In this document: piece after piece, positions 38,401-46,838 of the stretch
How positions within the stretch are numbered: position 1 is the first letter of the stretch
Layout of the letters: the number at the start of each line of letters is the position of its first letter
From: Chitinophaga filiformis
GTDB lineage: Bacteria > Bacteroidota > Bacteroidia > Chitinophagales > Chitinophagaceae
Length of the DNA stretch: 64,000 bases
Reading direction: 5' to 3'
Assembly: GCF_023100805.1 (NCBI RefSeq)
Contig: NZ_CP095855.1
Coordinates: forward strand, 1,715,001-1,779,000
Position numbers and translations under genes: made by a program
Notes under the pieces: model-generated
Database searches by the model: none
Told to the model about the DNA's origin: nothing
The model's input: only the letters and a program-made list of their open reading frames with translations

Positions 38401-41400
38401 TATCTTTCGTAGTACCAGCCAATACCCATTGCTGTGGCGAATTGTGATTCACCGCATAAACGCCGCTTCCTTTTCCGGTGAAGGGGGCCAGTGCTGCTGC
38501 TGTGATATTCACCGCCACCATCACACCTTTATCTCCTTCCACCGCATCGAGTATAGCTTTTGCTCTTTTCTCGCTGAGTGGCACCAGTTGTTCTTCTGCA
38601 AATACGCCTGCAAAGCAGAGCGCAGGCAATTCCCCGTAACTGTGCCCTGCCACCATATCGGGCTGGATGCCCAGCTCTTTGAGGAAGGAAGCCATTGCCA
38701 GGTCTACAATGCCCAGCAGTGGTTGCGTGATGCGGGTATCTTTGATCTTTTCCTTTTGCTGCTGTAATGCGCTTTCGCTAAAGGCAGCAGAGGGAAAGAG
38801 TATTTTTTCATATTGCGGATATGCTTTCAGCAGTTTACGCATCTGCGGGAAAGCAACGAACAGCTCTCTGGCCATATTGACCCGCTGACTGCCCTGTCCG
38901 GGGAACATAAAGGCCACTTTGCCTTCGACCTTGCTGGTAACATGGATCTCCCGGGAAGTAGCACCTGATAGTGCCAGGTCTGTTTTCAACATCAGGTCTT
39001 CACGGCCGCTGGCAACGATGGACAGGCGAACCGGGGCATCGCTGTAGTGGTAAAGGCTATAGGCGATGTCTCTCAACGGTACCTGGTCATTGTATTCGAG
39101 GATGCTGTGTACCGTCTGTACCAGCTGTTTTACAGCTGCATCATTTTCGCCTCGGAACACAAACAGTTCTGCGGGCCAGGAAGTCAGGGCAACCGGTTTT
39201 TCCTTTCCTGCCGGGTCGTTTTCGATCACTGCATGGAAGTTGGTACCGCCAAAGCCGAAGGCACTGATACCTGCCAGGCGGTGCTCATCCAGCCATATGC
39301 CTGCCTGTGTATTGAACAGGAATGGACTGGTAGTTTCATTATAGAAAGCGTTAGGCGCTTTGATATGCAGGGTAGGAGGCTTTACCCCGTGGTATACAGA
39401 AAGGGCGGCTTTGATGAGCCCTGCCAGTCCTGCAGCGCATTTGGTATGCCCTATCTGTGTCTTCACAGAGCCCAGGTGGGTTTGTCCGGCAATAGCGCCT
39501 GACTGTATCAGCATATCCGATAAAGCGCTTAGTTCTGTTTTGTCGCCCACTACTGTACCTGTGCCATGCGCTTCTACAAGGCCAAGTGCAGCAGGAGACA
39601 CGCCGCTCTGCTCATATGCCCTTTCCAGTGCTTTTATCTGCCCTGCTTTACGGGGAGCGGTCAGTCCCAGGCTTTTGCCATCGCTGGAGCCGCCAACGCC
39701 TTTTATTACGGCATATACATGATCGCCGTCGCGTTTTGCATCGGCATATCTTTTCAGTACCAGCATGGCCACTCCTTCACCCAGCGCAATACCATCGGCG
39801 CCGGAGTCGAAGGTCATACAGCGACCTTTGCGGGACAGTGCATGTGTGCTGGCAAACATGAGGTAGTCGTTAATACCGTTATGCAGGTCGGCAGCGCCGG
39901 CCAGCACCATCTCCGATTTACCCAGTATCAGTTCCTGGCAGGCCAGGTCAATGGCGGCCAGGGAGGAGGCGCAGGCCGCATCTACGGTATAGTTCCTGCC
40001 GCCCAGGTTCAGGCGGTTGGTAATGCGTCCTGAGATTACATTGGCCAGCACGCCGGGGAAAGAATCTTCCGTCAGCTTTGGCAATGCCGCATCCAGTTCT
40101 GCCGGCATCTCTCCCAGGAACTGGCGGTAGAGTGAACGGAAGCCGTAGTTATTGGCGAGATCATTGCCGCCTTCAGCGCCAATGATCACAGAGATATCTT
40201 CTGTATCATGATCGGGATTGCCATAACCGGCATTCTCCAGTGCCTGCCTGGCCACCAGCAATGCTAATAACTGTGTAGGGTCAATAGCCGCCAGCGATTG
40301 CGGAGGTATACCAAAAGCAACCGGGTCAAAATCTATCCTGGGAATGAAGCCTCCCCATTTGGATGGGGACTTATCCCCGTCCGGAGAGTTGGCGTCATAG
40401 TACAATTCCTTATTCCAGCGTTCGTCCGGTACTTCTGTCACACAGTCCTTACCGGCCAGTATATTGCTCCAGAACTCGTCTATGTTACGTGCGCCGGGGT
40501 AGATACAGGCCATCCCGATAATAGCGACATCCAGCGCTTTTTCAGGATGAGTAACAGGTGCGGGTACACCGGCATTTTGTATAAGTGTAAAATTATTTTC
40601 AGCCACGTCTTTGTGCAGATCGCTCATAGTCACCACCTGGTGCCGCAGTGCAGCTACCTGGCCAATCATGTACATGCCTTCCTGTAGCTGTTGTGCAGTA
40701 TCGATGTCTACGAGGCCCTTCTCTGTTCTGTCCACTCCTTTGGCGGCAATGCGCAATCTGCCTACATTCAGCGCCTCCAGCCTGCTCCAGATCTCTTTTT
40801 TATCCAGCTGTTCCGCATGGAGTTTATTTTTTTCTTCCCGGAAGAAATCAGCAAAAGGCGATTGCAGGCAACGTGTTTCGTGGCCTGGCGCTGTTTCCAG
40901 CAATACCGTGCCGGTATGCTCAATGGCCTGGTCCTGGAATTGCTGCAGGATAGCGCCGGTTTCCACCGCTTCTTTCGTATAGATATAGGCAGTGCCCATC
41001 AGCACACCGATCTTCGTGCCTTTGGTAGCCAGGGAGGCCGCCATTACGGCAATAAAAGCGGCAGACAATGCATCGTGTATACCTCCTGCAAAGAAGACGT
41101 TCAGTTGCGCTGCCTGTTCTTCCTGCAATAAGCGTTCTACCTGTTTCTCCCACAACACAAGACTGGACAGCGGTCCTACGTGACCACCGCATTCCCTGCC
41201 TTCAAACACGAATCTCCTGGCGCCCTCTTTCAGGAACATGTCCAGCAGGGAGGCTGATGGCACATGCAGGAAAGACTTGATGCCCATATCTTCCAGTGCT
41301 TTCGCCTGCGAGGGCCGGCCGCCGGCAATCAATACCAGGGGCGGTTTTGCTTCCTTGATGATCTCTATCTGTTCATCACGCAGTTCCTGTGGCGCAAAGC

Positions 41401-42463
41401 CAAGTATACCAACGCCCCAGGTATTATCTTTAGCGAGGGCTTTTGTTTGTTGTACAAGGTCCTGTGCAGCTGTGCCTTTCAGTAAAGAAAGGGCTACAAA
41501 CGGTAAGGCGCCGGCATCGGCCACAGCGGCGGCAAATGCTGGTACGTCGCTTACGCGCGTCATGGGGCCCTGGGCAATAGGGAAGGTGATGTTTAATTCT
41601 TTTGCCAGCGCATTGCCGGGACTGATCACATTCACCGTCTTTGCCTGTAAAAGGTGGCCGCGGATGGATTCATGAATGCCATTGATCATCCTGCCCAGTT
41701 TCCTGTAGCGTTTTACAAGGTCGATGGATATAGCAACATCCTGGCCTATCGGCAGGAGGCCTTTATCAATGTCTAAGATGCGAAGGAAGGGAGTAATGTC
41801 TTCACGTGTAGCGTTGTCCGGTAGTGCAGGTGAATTGGGCCGTACCAGTACCCGGTAGCCGTCTATCACCCTTGCCTCATTGCCGTTCAGTTTTTCGCAG
41901 ACGCTCTTGATGGCGGCAGGCGCTTTACATTCAGGAAATAATATCAGCTGACTGTCCAGCACTACGCCACTGGCGCCGGTGGCCATCAGTGCCGCTGTAG
42001 TATGAATACCAGCGCCACCCTGTACCCATATCTTTGTATCAGGAAAGGCTTTAACGATCTGCTGAAAAAGAATGAAGGAAGATTCATCACCTACTTTACC
42101 TGCGCCTTCATTTCCTTTTATAATGATACCGTCGGCTTTGTCGTGCACCGCCTGTTGTGCTTCGAACAGTGTATGCACCTGGTATAGTATACGTGTTCGC
42201 TTACGCGCGCTTATTTTAATATGGTAAGGAGCGATGATGAGTGTAACCTGTTCGGGTAAAGGAATGTCTGTCATTTCTTTCTCCGCATAACAGACACCAA
42301 AGGGATAACCATGTTGTGAAAGGTCTTCAAGAGCTTTAATTGCGGTGTCTTTATTGCGTCCGAGATGTAATACAGGGAACGCATTTTCTTTGGCCAATGC
42401 GAGGGCCAATGGCACATCAGGGTGCTCCATCGGGGTGATCCCGATAATAGTAGGTGTTTCCAT
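35474..42463 (-). CDS. PUFA-synthase-like type I PKS: tandem FMN-reductase-like barrels-KS-AT-ACP-ACP-KR
   Basis: The 2329-aa protein has two NMO/PfaD-like TIM-barrel regions: an N-terminal one (about 1-225, GSEAGG-like GNEGAGKVG) and a second (about 285-560, GRECGGHVG near 425). Then come a KS (about 642-1065, Cys near 830 in DAACASSLAAID), AT (about 1180-1470, GHSYGE near 1272), two ACPs (Ser near 1682 and 1798, both LSIDSIKR) and a KR (about 2065-2300, GGAQGITAEL and YAAANSVLD). LSIDSIKR and a PfaD-type enoyl reductase are PUFA-synthase features. DH function must come from the partner PKS. It is the first gene of the operon. Which barrel is active is unknown. Confidence 0.92.
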   Translation of the reverse strand: METPTIIGITPMEHPDVPLALALAKENAFPVLHLGRNKDTAIKALEDLSQHGYPFGVCYAEKEMTDIPLPEQVTLIIAPYHIKISARKRTRILYQVHTLFEAQQAVHDKADGIIIKGNEGAGKVGDESSFILFQQIVKAFPDTKIWVQGGAGIHTTAALMATGASGVVLDSQLILFPECKAPAAIKSVCEKLNGNEARVIDGYRVLVRPNSPALPDNATREDITPFLRILDIDKGLLPIGQDVAISIDLVKRYRKLGRMINGIHESIRGHLLQAKTVNVISPGNALAKELNITFPIAQGPMTRVSDVPAFAAAVADAGALPFVALSLLKGTAAQDLVQQTKALAKDNTWGVGILGFAPQELRDEQIEIIKEAKPPLVLIAGGRPSQAKALEDMGIKSFLHVPSASLLDMFLKEGARRFVFEGRECGGHVGPLSSLVLWEKQVERLLQEEQAAQLNVFFAGGIHDALSAAFIAVMAASLATKGTKIGVLMGTAYIYTKEAVETGAILQQFQDQAIEHTGTVLLETAPGHETRCLQSPFADFFREEKNKLHAEQLDKKEIWSRLEALNVGRLRIAAKGVDRTEKGLVDIDTAQQLQEGMYMIGQVAALRHQVVTMSDLHKDVAENNFTLIQNAGVPAPVTHPEKALDVAIIGMACIYPGARNIDEFWSNILAGKDCVTEVPDERWNKELYYDANSPDGDKSPSKWGGFIPRIDFDPVAFGIPPQSLAAIDPTQLLALLVARQALENAGYGNPDHDTEDISVIIGAEGGNDLANNYGFRSLYRQFLGEMPAELDAALPKLTEDSFPGVLANVISGRITNRLNLGGRNYTVDAACASSLAAIDLACQELILGKSEMVLAGAADLHNGINDYLMFASTHALSRKGRCMTFDSGADGIALGEGVAMLVLKRYADAKRDGDHVYAVIKGVGGSSDGKSLGLTAPRKAGQIKALERAYEQSGVSPAALGLVEAHGTGTVVGDKTELSALSDMLIQSGAIAGQTHLGSVKTQIGHTKCAAGLAGLIKAALSVYHGVKPPTLHIKAPNAFYNETTSPFLFNTQAGIWLDEHRLAGISAFGFGGTNFHAVIENDPAGKEKPVALTSWPAELFVFRGENDAAVKQLVQTVHSILEYNDQVPLRDIAYSLYHYSDAPVRLSIVASGREDLMLKTDLALSGATSREIHVTSKVEGKVAFMFPGQGSQRVNMARELFVAFPQMRKLLKAYPQYEKILFPSAAFSESALQQQKEKIKDTRITQPLLGIVDLAMASFLKELGIQPDMVAGHSYGELPALCFAGVFAEEQLVPLSEKRAKAILDAVEGDKGVMVAVNITAAALAPFTGKGSGVYAVNHNSPQQWVLAGTTKDMEQLMAQLREQKISFKQMEVACAFHSPLIAKSATLYKTAIGKTSFSKPAIPVWSNTTAALYPDTDAAIKERLAEHLVSPVLFSEEVEKMYTAGARVFIEVGPGKVLSNLTRAVIGKEGLVLHTEDSEPTAIAHLLNTIAKYIASGRDVQLDKLFEGRTTKIIRLDAPEQYKKSATIWHVNGQLAVPSTGKLPAHGALPVLTPIQLKTAVAAQPVITANGNAEHLVQEYLNSVKYLVQAQRDVILGYLGQNPANISRLEIPDTPAARPAAPAKKEQEPASAQVKVSVSTQPARGKQDVKKILIEVVSAKTGYPHEMLGMEMDMEADLSIDSIKRMEIIGELRTQMGGFHAGGKSDETAVEQLAGIKTLNGLLEWIANNVSDAQAETGGISLQHAIEKPTNNTSASQGWTENDIRSTILLTVSEKTGYPQEMLGMDLDLEADLSIDSIKRMEILGELRVKIGGLAQSDEKTEALAGIKTLNGLVSWISGNMPASTAPAPVSSEEPAPVSATTPASLSRIRFSLVPCGFNEKETVSIAGKSLAVTDDGSHLPLAIKKLLEQQGASVHIVTEKDMLENYHGLIILDMVAAPERPDILSTFATIKKLHPENVKWVYAISGSTNSDPKQLRELQGYPGFLKSLDKEWDHAKCRSISLSGHVSPEKIPAILLGELLHPDTPAEVIYHDGVRHIFDLIPTQLSTGDTPDIKLNKDSLVLVLGGAQGITAELMVRFSKEYPCHYVLVGRSPDPRAQELPDYSSLKTKDEIRQQLIMEGELTTPAAIEKHAADIHKSNQILQTIRSLESNGSTVTYQALDLRNESELEAFISKLYEQYGKIDGVVHGAGLLEDKLFRQKTSDSFERVFSTKVTPLRILAEKLRPDTQFVVLFSSVASVYGNRGQTDYAAANSVLDRYAWELKNVIKGKVTTINWGPWKGTGMVSPTLEKEYERRGIALIPLQAGMETFVNELKYGNESQVLIMAE

Positions 42464-43003
42464 TCCTGGGCGTTTAATTGGTAACAGGCATGACTGGGCC
42501 TGACCATGATTTACGAATCATAGATAAATGCTATACCGCACGTATTAATTTTAGATATCTGGCTGTAGTTCCCGGTCATGCCCTGAGGGACGTCATGGAC
42601 AAGGCATAACCATCCTGTTTTTCGAATAGGATGACATTTTCATAGCGCAGAACTATAGAGGCTAAACGGCCCGAATCTATCACATGAGCAACACGACAAG
42701 TGTTGTGGTCATTGTTCAATGTTTACGACAAAATCAGTGGTTCTTTTTACTCTAACGGACATTCAACAGGACCGGCAAATAGTGCTAATGGTTTTCCCTT
42801 GCGGGTTGCGTCTTTTAGTTGGGTTATAGGATTCATAAAACGATTATGGTGTTTATGGTTATTTGAGCAGATCCTGCCTAAAAGCTAAAGCGTGAATCTT
42901 AAAGGTATGTTAAAACTAATAAAATTATTTTTATAAAAGAAGCGACAAATTGAATTACAAGCGCGTTAACGTGAACTTAATATGGAACAGTTGTACTGAT
43001 GTA
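42464..43003. promoter_or_regulatory. Long intergenic region upstream of the lipid operon
   Basis: No gene is supported here. The region probably contains the promoter of the 17.8-kb operon. I found no perfect minus-strand TAnnTTTG. Candidate structures are inverted repeats AACAC-GACAA-GTGTT (about 42690-42705) and CATCCT/AGGATG (42611-42616 and 42628-42633). Their function is unknown. Confidence 0.4.
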
Positions 43004-43055
43004 AATAAAAAAATAAGTGGAACATTATAGCATAAGCTACTATGTTCCACTTATT
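43004..43055 (-). terminator. Terminator of the Gly/Tyr-rich secreted protein gene
   Basis: The arms AATAAGTGGAACAT (43012-43025) and ATGTTCCACTTATT (43042-43055) form a perfect 14-bp stem, with a smaller TAGC/GCTA stem in the loop. On the minus strand it ends in a T-rich stretch (complement of 43004-43013). It lies 20 bp after the stop codon. Confidence 0.88.
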
Positions 43056-43074
43056 CATTTACTTAGCGGGACGC

Positions 43075-43860
43075 TTAGTTATCCGCAGAAGTTTTTCCAA
43101 CTATTTTATATCCCCGTGAATTATCGGGATTGGTTACTTCCTGATAATACATGCCATCCGGAGAAACATACAGTTGCTGTCCGTTGATTTCTACACCACG
43201 GCTTCCTTCAGGTAACGTTGCCATCACATCTCCGGAAACAGGTGCGGCATTCTGGTCCTGGCTATCTTCACCCGAGCCGGTATTCAGCTCCCCATTCTTG
43301 CCGACCACTACGTATTTTGTCTTATTATCCTGTTCTATTTCCTGGTAGAAGGTACCATTCTTTTCATAGTAAGTGTTACCGTCTATCTTCACCTTTTTCG
43401 CACCGCTTGGCAGGTCTGGCACTACAACACCCATAGGCGGATCCACTACTTCATACTGTTCGGTCTGTGTTTGTGTGTTGGCATACGGACGGTAGAAGAA
43501 ACCATCATAGTAGTAATATGGGCCCCATCCTGTGTTGAATGTCAGGAACCCGTAGGGCAGGATGCTGACACGGAAACCGATGGGCGGACCGTAATAACGG
43601 AAAGGATAATAATGAGGGCGATAATAGTATCCGCCATACCCGTGGTAATAACGGACAGGTGCGCGGTAGTGATAATAACCTCCGCCATATCCGAACCCTA
43701 CCCCAACTCTTGCCGACACGCGTGGTGATGACACGATCCTGCTTCCGCCCATATAAACATGTCCTCCTCCAAAGCGTCCCCGCTGTGCATACGCGCTGTT
43801 TACCGTACTCACCCCGGCAAGGAGAATGAGCGAGAACAGTAAATATATCCTGTTTTTCAT
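43075..43860 (-). CDS. Secreted Gly/Tyr-rich protein, DUF6515-like
   Basis: The 261-aa protein has a signal peptide ending near NSAYAQ. A Gly/Tyr/Arg-rich low-complexity region covers residues about 27-125, with many YY, GYG and HY motifs. Two similar small domains follow, around residues 150-200 (DLPSGAKKVKIDGNTYYEKN) and 210-257 (TLPEGSRGVEINGQQLYVSP), which look like internal repeats. The family label DUF6515 is from memory and tentative. It is a single-gene transcript with a strong terminator. A surface or cell-envelope role is inferred. Confidence 0.75.
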   Translation of the reverse strand: MKNRIYLLFSLILLAGVSTVNSAYAQRGRFGGGHVYMGGSRIVSSPRVSARVGVGFGYGGGYYHYRAPVRYYHGYGGYYYRPHYYPFRYYGPPIGFRVSILPYGFLTFNTGWGPYYYYDGFFYRPYANTQTQTEQYEVVDPPMGVVVPDLPSGAKKVKIDGNTYYEKNGTFYQEIEQDNKTKYVVVGKNGELNTGSGEDSQDQNAAPVSGDVMATLPEGSRGVEINGQQLYVSPDGMYYQEVTNPDNSRGYKIVGKTSADN

Positions 43861-44016
43861 GTTGATAGATGATTTAAAAAGAGAGATCCCATCCCCCTGT
43901 TAATTAGTAATTAGACACTTACTAAACGGCAGGGTTTAACTTATATTTTATTTTAACAAATCCTGTACCAATACAATTAGCATTTGATAATCAGTTGCTT
44001 GTAGCGGGACGGTTTA

Positions 44017-44673
44017 CTAATACAGCTGGTTGCGGAGTATTCTCCTGATCATCTGGATGGTAGTGCGGCTGATCTGGCCTTTATATCGTTCGAGGATGGC
44101 ATTTTCGCTCAGTCCCTCTCCCAGGTCGTTCACCACCCTGAGCCATTTACTGAGGAATTCGGAATTGGGGGTACGGTATTTCAGAAGGCGCCTCACCGTT
44201 TCAATGACGGCTTTGCTGACCTGGCCTTCATTCAGCTCGAAGATCTCGTCTGTACTGAGACCGAGTTCAATATCCTGTGCTACCCGGGAATAATCCTGCA
44301 GGTACTTCTCATTGGCTTCCATTACCTGCAGCAGGGGATTGTCGCTATAACGGATCACGGCATATTTCCTGGCCTGCTTATGCAATTCTGTAAGGGCGTA
44401 GTTGCGGGCAATATTGTCGCAAATGACCAGGTCGTCCTTCGTCAGTTCGAACCATTCCCCTTTGACGCGTTTATGCTGGAAAACGATATGCAGGCATTCT
44501 TCCAGTTCGGTCATGTTTGCGGAAGCGTATTGCCTGATCACCCTGAACATAACGGGCAGGTGGGTATGGTAAGCGGCCAAACGCTTTTGCAGATCCTGCG
44601 TCTTGCCGATCTTATAAAGGTTTTTCCCTGTGTTGATAATGTAAACGCACTTACCGATCTGTACTTGCTCCAT
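44017..44673 (-). CDS. GIY-YIG/T5orf172-like protein
   Basis: The 218-aa protein has an N-terminal GIY-YIG-like region: CVYIINTGKNLYKIGKTQDL (about residues 8-27) and ELEECLHIVFQHKRVKGEWF (about 50-70), the spacing seen in T5orf172/MUG113-type nuclease-like domains. The C-terminal half (about 85-218) is helical and contains two similar segments (LSTDEIFELNEGQVSKAVI and LSENAILERYKGQISRTTI), probably a small HTH-like repeat. The start is set at MEQVQIGKC; the frame continues 45 codons upstream without recognisable features. It is transcribed divergently from the McrBC-like pair. A defence role is inferred from position only. Confidence 0.72.
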   Translation of the reverse strand: MEQVQIGKCVYIINTGKNLYKIGKTQDLQKRLAAYHTHLPVMFRVIRQYASANMTELEECLHIVFQHKRVKGEWFELTKDDLVICDNIARNYALTELHKQARKYAVIRYSDNPLLQVMEANEKYLQDYSRVAQDIELGLSTDEIFELNEGQVSKAVIETVRRLLKYRTPNSEFLSKWLRVVNDLGEGLSENAILERYKGQISRTTIQMIRRILRNQLY

Positions 44674-45150
44674 CGGGTGAATTAGTTCATGGGTGTAGTA
44701 ATGACAAACTTTCTTCTTTTCCGCTACGCTGGTTACCAATGCAAGTTGCCGATTTTTTTTGAGAAATACAGGTTTTCTGCCTGAACAGGGCAGGAGCAGT
44801 CTCGCCACTGTTTTCCGGAATGGGTATTGTACCGGGTATCGGGGGAGATATTCCGCTTCAGGTCCTGTCTGGATCCGCTCAGTGTCTTATACCATTGTGT
44901 TTCCAAAAGGTCATTTAGAGGTCACCTCAATATCCTTTTGATATCGGGATGGCAGCGGCACCTGAGCGAACCAAAGACGGGTATAATCACTATCTGGACA
45001 GTACTGGCCCGATGCGGTCCGTAATTGGGAGGATGGCTGTATTGATATTTACAAGATCATTATGATTACATGATTGTTTTATTGATAAAATATTGATAAT
45101 TAGTTGTTTGTATTGATTTTTGATCTGATATTGAGGAGAAATTGCATTAC
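44674..45150. other. Intergenic region before the McrBC-like genes
   Basis: There is no firm gene here; the optional N-terminal extension of the GIY-YIG-like frame reaches 44808. The rest should contain divergent promoters. GAGGAG at 45132-45137 lies a short distance upstream of the McrB-like start. Confidence 0.5.
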
Positions 45151-46836
45151 ATGGAACGTGCAAGGATATATGATGTCAGGAATGGCAACACTGACTATCA
45201 GAACCTGTTATCCCACAACAAGCGCTTCATCTTCTGGGATGATGCCATACTGCAAAACGCCCGGCCGGGGGATATTGTCTTTTTCGTGAACAGGGAAAAA
45301 AGGGAGGTGCTGTATGCGGTAGCAACAGATGCTGTACGTGTAGGTATCCGGAACCCACGTTCATGGCTGAAGGAATTTGAATACCAGGGATGCATATACG
45401 GCTCCCGGGAAGGAGACGATTTCCGGAAGTATGAGGTACGGCAGCAGGCTGCCATCCCCGAGGGCTGGAAATGGACCAAACCCCTGAGGCACAACGGAAT
45501 TGCAGATCTGTGGGGGACCGGCACGCGGGACAATACTACCCGGCTTGCCAGGGTGCAGGACCTCCGGCAGTTATTTCCGGCCGGACCGGCGCTGGAGATG
45601 CTGGAGAGGTGTAGCCTGCATGTAGAGGGGGCAAATATGACCATTAACGAGACAAAAGTAGAAATGCAGCTCGTTACCCTGCCCGGTTCGGAAAACGGTC
45701 TGAATAGGGCTAAAAATGAGCATAACGGGATTACGTTCGGGCATCCCTACCGGCAATTGCTCGTGGCGGTCAAAACCAAACCTTTCCTGTTACTGAGCGG
45801 CGTGAGTGGGACCGGCAAATCCTGGCTGGTAAGAAAACTGGCCTACATGACCTGTGCCGATCCCGCCCTGAGGAATGCAAGATATCCCGGCAATTTTGAG
45901 ATGATCAGGGTCCGGCCCGACTGGCATGAACCCGATGACCTGCTGGGATACCTGGCCACCCGTGGCGATACTGCCCGGTATCATTGCCCCGACCTGCTCC
46001 GCTTTATTGTCAAGGCCTGCCGGTACCCGCATATCCCTTTCTTTGCCTGCCTGGATGAAATGAACCTGGCCAGGATCGAGCATTATTTCCCGGATTTCCT
46101 GAGTATACTCGAAACCGCCCGGCAGGAGGGCGGTACGAGGGTTTATGATGCTTTCATCAGCGGGCATAATGTAGCTGTATACAGTCAGTTGGATCCCGGT
46201 TTCTGGACAAAGCTGGGCATAGAAGGCGACTCCCGCCTGCAGTCCTGTTTCCTGGAAAGAGGGATCGCTATGCCGGCCAACCTGACCCTGATCGGGACCA
46301 TCAATACGGATGAAACCACCCATACCCTCAGTCAGCGGGTGCTGGACAGAACAATGGTGATCGAAACGCAGGGAATTGATATGGAATACGGGCTGAGCTC
46401 CCCCGCGGAAACATGGGAATACCCAGATACTTATGAAGCGGTAACAGTTTTGACAACCGGTAAAGTAAACAGCGCCGAAGCATATAAGAACAGCCCAAAA
46501 ACAGGGGGCCGGGTTATCCGCGAACTGAAAAGGTTACAGGATATACTCAAAGATTCTCCGTTTGCCCTTTCCTACCGCGTAAGAGACGATGTGCTGCTAT
46601 ACTGCGCCTACAATGAAGCATTGGCTGCTAACGGGGCTATGCCGGGAAACTGGCTGAATACCTGTCTCGATGAAGTGATCTGTATGAAAATACTGACAAG
46701 GATAGCAGGCGATGACGCTGACTGCGGAAATATCATTGAAGAACTGAAGGTTGCCACCAGGCAGTATCCTGCCTGTCAGCAGAAGTTATCAAAAATACAG
46801 TATCAATTGAGGAAAACCGGCCTCACATTCCTGTGA
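45151..46836 (+). CDS. McrB-like AAA+ GTPase/ATPase of a type IV restriction system
   Basis: The 561-aa protein may have an EVE/PUA-like N-terminal module (residues about 1-75, with RPGDIVFFVNREKREVLYAV), the type that reads modified bases in some McrBC relatives. The AAA+ domain starts near 205, with Walker A GVSGTGKSWL at about 218-227, Walker B FFACLDEMNLARIEHYF near 305 and the sensor/finger segment INTDETTHTLSQRVLDRTM near 390. The motor presumably drives DNA translocation for the downstream nuclease. The ATG at 45151 is used; an in-frame TTG lies three codons upstream. The stop overlaps the GTG candidate start of the next gene. Confidence 0.87.
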   Translation: MERARIYDVRNGNTDYQNLLSHNKRFIFWDDAILQNARPGDIVFFVNREKREVLYAVATDAVRVGIRNPRSWLKEFEYQGCIYGSREGDDFRKYEVRQQAAIPEGWKWTKPLRHNGIADLWGTGTRDNTTRLARVQDLRQLFPAGPALEMLERCSLHVEGANMTINETKVEMQLVTLPGSENGLNRAKNEHNGITFGHPYRQLLVAVKTKPFLLLSGVSGTGKSWLVRKLAYMTCADPALRNARYPGNFEMIRVRPDWHEPDDLLGYLATRGDTARYHCPDLLRFIVKACRYPHIPFFACLDEMNLARIEHYFPDFLSILETARQEGGTRVYDAFISGHNVAVYSQLDPGFWTKLGIEGDSRLQSCFLERGIAMPANLTLIGTINTDETTHTLSQRVLDRTMVIETQGIDMEYGLSSPAETWEYPDTYEAVTVLTTGKVNSAEAYKNSPKTGGRVIRELKRLQDILKDSPFALSYRVRDDVLLYCAYNEALAANGAMPGNWLNTCLDEVICMKILTRIAGDDADCGNIIEELKVATRQYPACQQKLSKIQYQLRKTGLTFL

Positions 46837-46838
46837 TT

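Noticed and set aside
31221..42463. A bona fide EPA/DHA synthase (pfaABCD)
   Set aside because: No chain-length-factor domain, only two ACPs, one DH-like domain, and accompanying GT1 and PapA-like genes do not match the known EPA/DHA clusters.
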